Source: Acidobacteriota bacterium
GTDB lineage: Bacteria; Acidobacteriota; Polarisedimenticolia; Gp22-AA2
NCBI GenBank assembly: GCA_027297005.1
Contig: JAPUIN010000345.1
Coordinates: forward strand, 1 to 6,328
DNA length: 6,328 bases
Direction of reading: 5' to 3'
Shown: positions 1-5,580 of the stretch, in pieces
Layout: each line of letters starts with the position of its first letter
Position numbering within the stretch: position 1 is the stretch's first letter
Notes under the pieces: generated by a model
What the model was told of the DNA's origin: nothing
The model's database searches: none
The model's input: the letters and a program-made list of their open reading frames with translations, nothing else
Translations under genes and position numbers: made by a program

Positions 1-130
1 GGTGATTCCGGTGGGTGATCGTGAGCAGCATCTGATCCGGATCACGAGAACGCGCGAAGGGTATGATCGGGAAACGCTTCTGCCGGTGCGTTTCGTGCCG
101 ATGACCGGCGGTGCGGAGAAGATCCACTGA
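1..130 (+). CDS. pcm: Protein-L-isoaspartate O-methyltransferase, C-terminal end (partial)
   Basis: Reading from base 2 to the TGA at 128-130 gives 42 residues beginning VIPVGDREQHLIRITR and continuing through GYDRETLLPVRFVPMTGG. This matches the C-terminal strand pair of PCMT enzymes, where 'VIPVG......L..I.R....Y....L.PVRFVP..G' is highly characteristic. The family transfers a methyl group from S-adenosylmethionine to L-isoaspartyl residues in damaged cytoplasmic proteins, which starts their repair. The SAM-binding and catalytic part lies left of the window, so activity cannot be judged here. The stop is 49 bases before proS on the same strand, and no terminator hairpin with a T-run is visible between them, so co-transcription with proS is likely (inference). 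Confidence 0.85.
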   Translation, partial: VIPVGDREQHLIRITRTREGYDRETLLPVRFVPMTGGAEKIH

Positions 131-179
131 AACCCCGCTCATCGGCAGACAATCGAGAAATCCCGTCTCAGGAGAGTGA

Positions 180-1610
180 ATGGCCAAGTTGATCACACCG
201 AGGAGCGAGGACTACTCGCGCTGGTATACCGACGTCGTCATTCAGTCTCAAATGGCGGACTATTCCCCGGTCAAGGGATGCATGGTCATCAGGCCGCTCG
301 GGTACGCCGTCTGGGAGGGCGTGCAGCGCGATCTCGATGCCCGCTTCAAGGCGACCGGGCATGAGAACGCATACTTCCCCCTCCTCATCCCCGAGTCGTT
401 CATGCACAAGGAGGCCGAACATGTCGAGGGATTTGCGCCCGAATGCGCTGTCGTCACGCACGGCGGCGGAAAAAAGCTGGAGGAGCCCCTCGTCGTGCGC
501 CCCACCTCCGAGACAATCGTTTACGCGATGTACGCCAAATGGATTCGTTCCTACCGGGATCTGCCCATCCTGATCAACCAGTGGGCCAACGTCGTCCGAT
601 GGGAGATGCGCACGAGGCTCTTCCTGCGAACGACCGAGTTCCTCTGGCAGGAAGGGCACACGGCGCATGCCACTGATATCGAGGCCGAGGAGGAGACCCT
701 GCGCATGCTTGAGGTCTACCGCGCGTTCGCCGAGGAGAGCATGGCGATTCCGGTCTACACCGGCCGCAAATCGGACAGCGAGAAATTCGCCGGTGCCGTG
801 CGGACTTACTGCATCGAGGCGCTCATGCAGGATCGCAAGGCCCTGCAGGCCGGCACCTCGCACAATCTGGGTCAGAAATTCGCGAAGGCGTTTGACGTCA
901 AGTACCAGACCAAGGAGGGCGGATGGTCGCACGTCTGGTCGACCTCCTGGGGCGTCTCGACCCGTCTGATCGGAGCCCTCGTCATGGCGCATGGTGATGA
1001 CAACGGGCCCTGCTTCCCTCCCCATCTGGCGCCGGTGCAGATCATCATCGTCCCGATCTGGAAAAGCGATGAGGAGAAGAGCCGGATCTCCGAGGCAGCC
1101 TCCCGCGCGTGCGAGGACCTTCGTGAATCGTTCCGGGTCCAGGTGGATCTGAGGGATGAGATGTCACCGGGATGGAAATTCAACGAGTGGGAATTGAAGG
1201 GCGTTCCCCTGCGACTGGAGATCGGCCCCAAGGACTTGGCGAAGGACCAGTTCATGTCCGTGCGCCGGATCGATCGACGGAAGACCCCGATCCCGGCCGC
1301 CGACCTGCGCTCCCGATGCGGTGAGATCCTCGAGGCGGCGCAGCGTGACATGCTCGAGAACGCACGGACCTTCCTCCGGGACAATACCCACGAGGCCGGC
1401 GACTACACGACATTCAAGAAGGAGATCGAGGAGCGCGGAGGATTCTTCCGGGCTCACTGGTGCGGGTCGGCCGAGTGCGAAAAGCAGATCAAGAGCGAGA
1501 CGAAAGCCACCATTCGCTGCATCCCTCTGCGGGAGAACAGGGAGGAAGGCAAATGCCTCCGATGCCGCGGCCGATCAATCGAATGGGTTTATTTCGCCCG
1601 CTCGTACTGA
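180..1610 (+). CDS. proS: Prolyl-tRNA synthetase, short archaeal/eukaryotic-type with C-terminal zinc domain
   Basis: This 476-residue cytoplasmic class II enzyme charges tRNA-Pro with proline using ATP. The sequence shows motif 1 ending in YFPLLIPES (about 65-73), the proline-binding TXE loop VRPTSET (T109, E111), motif 2 VVRWE (R140, E142), the LGQKFAKAF segment, and motif 3 as AHGDDNG (about 270-276). The anticodon-binding domain follows, with GWKFNEWELKGVPLRLEIGP. The C-terminal domain carries four zinc-ligand cysteines, C428-x4-C433 and C459-x2-C462, and ends in the tyrosine (FARSY) typical of this group. Length and residue numbering agree with the Thermus-like form; there is no INS editing domain, unlike the long bacterial ProRS. 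The ATG at 180 has an AGGAG Shine-Dalgarno at 170-174. The last 58 bases overlap the next gene in another frame. The assignment is near certain. Confidence 0.98.
   Translation: MAKLITPRSEDYSRWYTDVVIQSQMADYSPVKGCMVIRPLGYAVWEGVQRDLDARFKATGHENAYFPLLIPESFMHKEAEHVEGFAPECAVVTHGGGKKLEEPLVVRPTSETIVYAMYAKWIRSYRDLPILINQWANVVRWEMRTRLFLRTTEFLWQEGHTAHATDIEAEEETLRMLEVYRAFAEESMAIPVYTGRKSDSEKFAGAVRTYCIEALMQDRKALQAGTSHNLGQKFAKAFDVKYQTKEGGWSHVWSTSWGVSTRLIGALVMAHGDDNGPCFPPHLAPVQIIIVPIWKSDEEKSRISEAASRACEDLRESFRVQVDLRDEMSPGWKFNEWELKGVPLRLEIGPKDLAKDQFMSVRRIDRRKTPIPAADLRSRCGEILEAAQRDMLENARTFLRDNTHEAGDYTTFKKEIEERGGFFRAHWCGSAECEKQIKSETKATIRCIPLRENREEGKCLRCRGRSIEWVYFARSY
1541..1545 (+). promoter_or_regulatory. Ribosome binding site that fixes the VWA gene start
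   Basis: GGAGG lies 7 bases before the ATG at 1553 and inside the proS coding region. The frame is open back to an ATG at 1460 and also has later ATGs at 1562 and 1583, but none of these has a comparable ribosome binding site. This site therefore favours 1553 as the start. Confidence 0.75.
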
Positions 1611-2845
1611 TCGCGATCGCGATCGCCGGCGTCGCATCCGCCCCGGGAATCTGCGTTCCGGCCGCGGGAGACTCCGGAGACACGACGACCGTCGAGGTTC
1701 CGCAGCCGGGCCCCGTGGTCGTCCGATTCATCGAGCCTGCACCACCCGGGTTGATCCTCGGGGAAACTCGCGTCGTCATCGAAGCCCGAACCAGCCCTGA
1801 CGAGCGCATCATCCGGGTGGAAGTCTTCGCGGACGGCCGCCTGCTCACCATCCTCGAACATCCCCCCTACGCCTTTACCTGGAACGCCGGGGCGCGATTT
1901 CTGAGACGCGTGCTCAGGGCGGTCGCCACCGACTCCGCCGGCAGAACCGGCGAAGCGATCGTGACCGCGCGACCTTTGTACATCGGCCAGTACGAGGAGG
2001 TGAGGCTCGTCAGCGTTTACGCGACGGTGCGCGATCGCAAGGGACGGACCGTTCGCGATCTCGACAAAAGTGACTTCGAAATCCTGGAGGACGGGGTTCC
2101 TCAAACGATCAGTCACTTCACATCGGCGCGTGTACCTTTGACGGTCGCGTTGCTGGTCGACGCCAGCAACAGCATGAACCTGGGAGGAAAGATTGAACTC
2201 GCGCGACGCGCCGCCGAGGAATTCGTGGAGGCGGCTGATCCCGAGGATCGGCTCATGGTTCGATCTTTCAACGACTCTCTGCATGGAACAACTCACCCGG
2301 CCTCGAACAGAGCGGAACTGAAGAAGGCGATTCGGGAGATTCGGGCCAAGGGGGGGACAGCCTTGTACGATGCGGTCTACCGGATGGCCGACTCCCTGAA
2401 AAACATTGAAGGCCGGCGTGCCATCGTGCTGCTCTCGGACGGCCGCGATCAGGCCCTGGAGGACAACGAACCCGGGAGCCTGCATCTTTTCGAGGAGGCG
2501 CTTGAGAAATCGCATCGTTCAGACGTCGCGATCTACGCCATCGGCCTGGGGCATCGACTGGATCGCGAGATGGATCTCCGCCGCGTTCGCAGCTTGAAGG
2601 AGATCCTCAGCACATTTTCGGTGCAGACAGGTGGAAGACCCTATTTCCCCGACCGCGCTCGACAGCTTTCTCGCGTCTACCGGCAGATCGCCGAGGATCT
2701 GAAGACTCAGTTCACGCTCGCCTATTCCCCCACGAACGAATCCCACGACGGACGCTGGCGATCGATCACCGTCCGAGTGAAACGGGAGGGGCTCCAGGTG
2801 GACGCGCGCTCAGGCTACTACGCCCCGACCGCCACCCTGCCTTGA
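1553..2845 (+). CDS. Secreted VWFA-related (TIGR03436-like) domain protein
   Basis: 430 residues from the ATG at 1553. An N-terminal Sec-type signal has basic residues and a hydrophobic core LVLIAIAIAGVASA (about 17-30). Residues about 55-142 look like a beta-sandwich/Ig-like region (VEVFADGRLL..., PYAFTWNAG, AVATDSAGRTGEA). Residues about 150-190 carry VRDRKGRTVRDLDKSDFEI and LEDGVPQTISHF, the signature preceding VWA in the 'VWFA-related' family. The VWA domain (about 197-340) has an intact metal-ion-dependent adhesion site: DASNS (D203, S205, S207), T269 in GGTALYDA and D296 in LLSDGRD. The tail has QFTLAYSP and GLQVDARSGYYAP, usual for this family. These domains generally mediate metal-dependent protein contacts outside the cytoplasm; the partner is unknown. 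The gene probably shares the proS transcript and may be translationally coupled to it. A start at 1583 (MGLFRP) would still leave a signal peptide. Confidence 0.9.
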   Translation: MPPMPRPINRMGLFRPLVLIAIAIAGVASAPGICVPAAGDSGDTTTVEVPQPGPVVVRFIEPAPPGLILGETRVVIEARTSPDERIIRVEVFADGRLLTILEHPPYAFTWNAGARFLRRVLRAVATDSAGRTGEAIVTARPLYIGQYEEVRLVSVYATVRDRKGRTVRDLDKSDFEILEDGVPQTISHFTSARVPLTVALLVDASNSMNLGGKIELARRAAEEFVEAADPEDRLMVRSFNDSLHGTTHPASNRAELKKAIREIRAKGGTALYDAVYRMADSLKNIEGRRAIVLLSDGRDQALEDNEPGSLHLFEEALEKSHRSDVAIYAIGLGHRLDREMDLRRVRSLKEILSTFSVQTGGRPYFPDRARQLSRVYRQIAEDLKTQFTLAYSPTNESHDGRWRSITVRVKREGLQVDARSGYYAPTATLP

Positions 2846-2871
2846 GAGAAACACTGCCGCAAACTTGCAAT

Positions 2872-3504
2872 TCAGTTGAAGATCCAGAACCGCCTCAGGA
2901 AGGTCATCCTTCTATGGGATCTCGCTTCCCTTTCGGTGAGTAACTCGGGAGCCAGGCGGGATTTCCATTTGAGGATCGCGGCGGTGTCAATGCGACGGAA
3001 GAGCAGGAAGAAGAGGTGGGCGATGCCCCTCCCGGAACGAAAGCAGATCGAGGCGTTGAAATCGATGACGTTGGGTCGCCCATCCCGCGTGACGAGAATA
3101 TTGTCGCGCTTTCTCAGATCCAGGTGAGCGACGCCGAGTCGATGCATCAGCTCCACGAGGCGGCTCAACCGATCGAACATCGCCGCCCGTTCCCGGGGGT
3201 GAGTCGCAGACCACCGGGTGATTCTTTCCCCCTCCATCCGTTCCATCAGCAGGCCGTGTGCGCCGAAGCGGCCATGATACTCCGGGATCCCCGGCAGCCC
3301 GCGTAGCTGGAGAAGCGCCCGGATCTCACGCTCGATCTGGACGCGGCCCAGTAGACGGATCGGCCAGGACTTGGCGCTGAAATCCTTGAGGATCCGCCTG
3401 CTGTCTCCGCCCGGATCCTTCCGGATGTCAGCTTTACCGCGCCCGCCCTGGTAGATGATGGCCAGGCCCGCCGTTTCCACGGAAAGACCGATGGTGTCCG
3501 GCAC
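2872..3504 (-). CDS. Small protein-kinase-fold protein (lipopolysaccharide-kinase/RIO-like), intact catalytic motifs
   Basis: 210 residues with a minimal kinase fold. Visible elements are a possible nucleotide loop YQGGRGKAD (18-26), the ATP-anchoring lysine in ILKDF (K40), the helix-C glutamate in EREIRAL (E60), a hinge-like LLMERMEGE (85-93), the catalytic loop HLDLRKRDNILV (H127, D129, N135), and DGRPNVIDFN with the metal-binding D148. There is no full eukaryotic-type C-lobe; the chain ends in a basic segment. Small bacterial kinases of this kind, annotated variously as InaA/Kdo-type lipopolysaccharide kinases or RIO-like kinases, phosphorylate sugars or proteins; the substrate here is unknown. 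It starts at GTG (3504), supported by AGGGGA on the minus strand at 3510-3515. It is the paralogue of, and diverges from, the gene at 3537-4250. Its stop faces the VWA stop across 26 bases. Confidence 0.8.
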   Translation of the reverse strand: MPDTIGLSVETAGLAIIYQGGRGKADIRKDPGGDSRRILKDFSAKSWPIRLLGRVQIEREIRALLQLRGLPGIPEYHGRFGAHGLLMERMEGERITRWSATHPRERAAMFDRLSRLVELMHRLGVAHLDLRKRDNILVTRDGRPNVIDFNASICFRSGRGIAHLFFLLFRRIDTAAILKWKSRLAPELLTEREARSHRRMTFLRRFWIFN

Positions 3505-3509
3505 TCATT

Positions 3510-3515
3510 TCCCCT
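3510..3515 (-). promoter_or_regulatory. Ribosome binding site for the minus-strand kinase gene
   Basis: The minus strand reads AGGGGA five bases before the GTG at 3504-3502. This supports the GTG start. An out-of-frame ATG at 3508-3506 lies between the site and the GTG (reading ATGAGTG) and would give only a short peptide. Confidence 0.55.
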
Positions 3516-3516
3516 G

Positions 3517-3522
3517 TACAAT
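3517..3522 (+). promoter_or_regulatory. Possible -10 element for the plus-strand kinase-like gene
   Basis: TACAAT is one mismatch from the TATAAT consensus and lies 14 bases before the ATG at 3537, in a locally AT-richer spot. No good -35 element occurs at 16-18 bases spacing, so the call is weak. A start site near 3529 would leave almost no leader for a start at 3537, but about 68 bases for a start at 3597. Confidence 0.3.
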
Positions 3523-3536
3523 CCTTTCATTCGACG

Positions 3537-4250
3537 ATGGATTCGCGTCATTCTATCACAGGGTCCGTAACGACCCGGGGTCCGGCCGGCATCACCATGG
3601 ATATCCCGCGCAGCAGACTGAAAGATCTCCCCAGGCACCGCCTTCATGCGGGTCGCAACGCCACCAAGGCGATCGTCGATCTGATCGAGATCGACGGGCG
3701 GTCGCTCGTCCTGAAGGATCTGTCCGAACGTCCCTGGCCGGTTCGTACCTTGCTCGGTCCATGGCAACTCGACCGCGAGGCCCGCGCCTACCGACGACTG
3801 AAAGGCACACCGGGCGTTCCGAGGTTCGTCGGACGGGTCGATCGGCATGCGCTACTGATGGAGTACATCGCCGGTCGCGATCTCAGTCGCCTCCAACCCG
3901 GAGATCTTGATGAGGGTTTCTTCGACCGGCTCGAGAAACTGCTCGAATCGATCCACGCGAAGGGTGTCGCCCATGGCGATCTGAACCGCAGCGATGTCGT
4001 CGCCGGAGAAGATGGCAGGCCGTACGTCCTCGATTTCTCCACTGCGGTCCTCTCCGCGCGGCCAGGTCGATTCCCCCGCTCGTTGATATTCGCACAGGCG
4101 TGCCGGATCGATCGACGATCGCTCGCCAAGCTGCGGCTGCGTTTCCTCCCGACATCGAGCGACCCGGTGCCGGATCGCGGCAGCCTTCATCGCTTCGGTC
4201 GGATGCTCAAAAGCCTTTTCGATCAGACCCGCAGACGTCCCCCGCGCTGA
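3537..4250 (+). CDS. Paralogous kinase-fold protein with altered catalytic loop (possible pseudokinase)
   Basis: 237 residues from the ATG at 3537. It aligns with the divergent neighbour: lysine in VLKDL (K60), helix-C glutamate in DREARAYRRL (E81), GTPGVPRFVG, LLMEYIAGRDL (106-116), catalytic loop HGDLNRSDVV (H146, D148), DGRPYVLDF (D166) and a C-terminal segment RIDRRSLAKLRLRFLP. The loop is one residue shorter than in the neighbour, and Asp153 sits where kinases have the metal-binding Asn. Activity may therefore be reduced or lost, though Lys, Glu and both other Asp residues remain. The start is uncertain: neither ATG has a good ribosome binding site. ATG 3597 (MDIPRSRL) places the ATP-binding lysine at position 40, exactly as in the neighbour, and may be the true start. 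The stop faces the next minus-strand gene across 42 bases. The substrate is unknown. Confidence 0.78.
   Translation: MDSRHSITGSVTTRGPAGITMDIPRSRLKDLPRHRLHAGRNATKAIVDLIEIDGRSLVLKDLSERPWPVRTLLGPWQLDREARAYRRLKGTPGVPRFVGRVDRHALLMEYIAGRDLSRLQPGDLDEGFFDRLEKLLESIHAKGVAHGDLNRSDVVAGEDGRPYVLDFSTAVLSARPGRFPRSLIFAQACRIDRRSLAKLRLRFLPTSSDPVPDRGSLHRFGRMLKSLFDQTRRRPPR
3550..3558 (-). promoter_or_regulatory. Possible extended -10 promoter for the minus-strand kinase gene
   Basis: The minus strand reads TGATAGAAT, an extended -10 (TGn followed by TAGAAT, one mismatch from consensus). Predicted transcription would begin near 3543 and give a leader of about 39 bases before the GTG at 3504. No clear -35 is seen, which is tolerated in extended -10 promoters. 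The element lies inside the N-terminal codons of the divergent gene if that gene starts at 3537. Confidence 0.4.
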
Positions 4251-4292
4251 CCCGCCCGGGATCGGTCAACTCGGTCCATTTCGCCGTTTCGA

Positions 4293-5009
4293 TCAAGGGA
4301 GTGGGCCCGAAAACACCTCCCCCGGGGATCCATCCGAAGTCACGGGACCCGTTGCCCACACGTCGAGCAGTCGGCCATCACGGGAGATCCGATAGGTCAC
4401 CTCAAGAACCGGCCTCCCCACCCGTCCGGTGTCCCAATAGTGGAAATCGGCGGCGAACACTTCACCGAATTCCCGCACGTTCATCGTTTCGAGGCCGGCG
4501 CCATCGAAGCTCTCCGCGAGCCGCCGCATCGCCTCCTCTCGCCCCCTGGCCAGCGCCAGCGCATCGAGATCGAGGGGTGTCATGATGAGCTCGGGATGGA
4601 GCCCCGCCAGACGCATGTGACATGCGATCATGGAGCGCGCACCGTCCGCGTCGAGATTCATCCCCTCCCGCGCAATGAAGCGATTGATCCTCTCACGGAC
4701 CTCCTTCTCATCCTCGCGGGGGATGCGGTTCAGATTTCGGAGTGTTTCAACACGCAGGCCGGTCACTCCGGTCAGCCGCCACTCCCCCTCGCATCCCCGC
4801 GTACAGACGATATAGAACCGCTTCACCTGCAGCGGACCGCATTCCACACGCTCGACCTCGGCCGAGGAGACGGGGCCCGGATAAATAGAGACGAACGCCA
4901 CGACGCGACGCCGCAATCCCTCGGGTGGAGGCAGGATGCCCGCAACCCATAACACCGAGGCCAGGAGCCCGGCGAGACAGGCACCAAGAATCACTCGCAA
5001 GACCCTCAA
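4293..5009 (-). CDS. Unknown membrane-anchored or exported protein
   Basis: 238 residues that I do not recognise as any family. The N-terminus (about 5-28) is one hydrophobic segment, VILGACLAGLLASVLWVAGI, consistent with a signal anchor or signal peptide that puts the rest outside the cytoplasm. The remainder is soluble and mixed alpha/beta: VSIYPGPVSSAEVERVECG, then KRFYIVCTRGCEGEWRLTG, a helical charged stretch (about 98-165), and a C-terminal strand-rich part (HYWDTGRVGRPVLEVTYRI, RLLDVWATGPVTSDG). Cysteines at 57, 69, 73 and 130 could form disulfides or bind metal. The start is TTG at 5009, overlapping the upstream gene's TGA in TTGA, with GAGGGG a few bases earlier on the minus strand. 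This implies translational coupling to the glycosyltransferase-tail gene. TTG or GTG codons a few residues in are alternative starts. Confidence 0.75.
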   Translation of the reverse strand: MRVLRVILGACLAGLLASVLWVAGILPPPEGLRRRVVAFVSIYPGPVSSAEVERVECGPLQVKRFYIVCTRGCEGEWRLTGVTGLRVETLRNLNRIPREDEKEVRERINRFIAREGMNLDADGARSMIACHMRLAGLHPELIMTPLDLDALALARGREEAMRRLAESFDGAGLETMNVREFGEVFAADFHYWDTGRVGRPVLEVTYRISRDGRLLDVWATGPVTSDGSPGEVFSGPLP

Positions 5010-5527
5010 GACGGCCCCTCACGACGCAGAAGAATGAACATCGTGCCGGCGATGTCGCCTCTCAGGATTTCCGCGCCGCCCTCCAGGAGTCCGTCGCGAA
5101 TCGATCTCAGGAGCGGTCGTTCGATGAGAAGGTTCCGGATGCCGCGTCCGCGCACATCATCAAGGACGCTTTCCAGTGTATCGAGAGCCGGCGAGGATCG
5201 CTTCGTGTCGAAGAACCGCGCGTCGCGGTTCGATCCGGTCGTGGTGAACAGAATGTTCGGTCGCAGCATGCCCGCCACCTCCGTCGCGAATCCGCGCATA
5301 TTTCGCTGTTGATTCAGGCTCGGCATGATCCCTTCGATCGCGAGAATCGCGGTCAGGATACACGAAGCAACGATCGCCCCTGCCGCCAGGCCGCTCCGTC
5401 CGCGCGCGTCCAGGCTCGACGCGACGACCGCGCCCGCGAGCTGCCATCCGACCACGGCGATGGCGAACCGCATCAGGTGCGGCTGCTCTCGGCCAATCAC
5501 GCGCCGTGCGTGTCGATCACCGGTCAC
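5006..5527 (-). CDS. Membrane protein resembling the C-terminal part of a GT39/ArnT-like glycosyltransferase
   Basis: 173 residues from GTG 5527. Two hydrophobic helices (about 19-37, MRFAIAVVGWQLAG..., and about 45-64, GLAAGAIVASCILTAILAIEG) precede a soluble domain (about 75-173): SLNQQRNMRGFATEVAGML, NILFTTTGSNRDARFFDT, LESVLDDVRGRGIRNLLIER and IAGTMFILLRR. This order (last helices, then 'R.FA..V...L...', a strand with a 'FY/FF' element, and a terminal 'L..R') is how polytopic lipid-linked-sugar glycosyltransferases of the GT39/ArnT type usually end. The N-terminal part with the catalytic acidic loop and most helices is absent. An in-frame stop lies directly upstream (5530-5528) and the next 50 bases hold no continuation. 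It is either a truncated remnant or a stand-alone small protein. The family link is inference from pattern, not a database match. It overlaps the next gene by four bases. Confidence 0.65.
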   Translation of the reverse strand: MTGDRHARRVIGREQPHLMRFAIAVVGWQLAGAVVASSLDARGRSGLAAGAIVASCILTAILAIEGIMPSLNQQRNMRGFATEVAGMLRPNILFTTTGSNRDARFFDTKRSSPALDTLESVLDDVRGRGIRNLLIERPLLRSIRDGLLEGGAEILRGDIAGTMFILLRREGPS

Positions 5528-5530
5528 TCA

Positions 5531-5559
5531 TTGACAGCACGATCTCGCTCCATTAGGAT
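5531..5559 (+). promoter_or_regulatory. Sigma70-type promoter for the ICMT-like gene
   Basis: A perfect -35 hexamer TTGACA (5531-5536) is followed after exactly 17 bases by TAGGAT (5554-5559), which matches TATAAT at four of six positions. Transcription would start near 5566, leaving a leader of about 15 bases that contains the AGGGGGG ribosome binding site at 5571-5577. It is the best-formed promoter in the window and sits in the 53-bp gap between divergent genes. Confidence 0.65.
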
Positions 5560-5570
5560 GCCCGCGCTTC

Positions 5571-5577
5571 AGGGGGG
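5571..5577 (+). promoter_or_regulatory. Ribosome binding site fixing a GTG start
   Basis: AGGGGGG is three bases before the GTG at 5581, with the purine core at usable distance. It supports GTG 5581 as start; no ATG lies nearby in this frame. Confidence 0.6.
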
Positions 5578-5580
5578 GTC

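Noticed and set aside
168..1025. Long minus-strand open frame (285 codons) opposite proS
   Set aside because: It lies entirely antisense to proS, which carries every expected family motif; the product has no recognisable domains and is the type of shadow frame common in GC-rich DNA.
1611..1628. Tandem GCGATC units containing the palindrome GCGATCGC (HIP1-like)
   Set aside because: They simply encode the Ile-Ala repeats of the signal peptide with GC-rich codons; no enrichment elsewhere in the window.
1589..2515. Minus-strand open frame (308 codons) opposite the VWA gene
   Set aside because: Antisense shadow of a gene with intact signal peptide and metal-ion-dependent adhesion site; no domain features in the antisense product.
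2846..2882. Possible intrinsic terminator between the convergent VWA and kinase genes
   Set aside because: Only four-pair stems can be drawn around AACT...AGTT and TTCA...TGAA, with no T-run on either strand; too weak to call.
5524..5571. Frameshift explanation for the missing N-terminal half of the glycosyltransferase
   Set aside because: The alternative minus-strand frame upstream runs only about 15 codons between stops (TGA at 5571-5569 and 5526-5524) and has no coding character, so no split catalytic half lies next to it.
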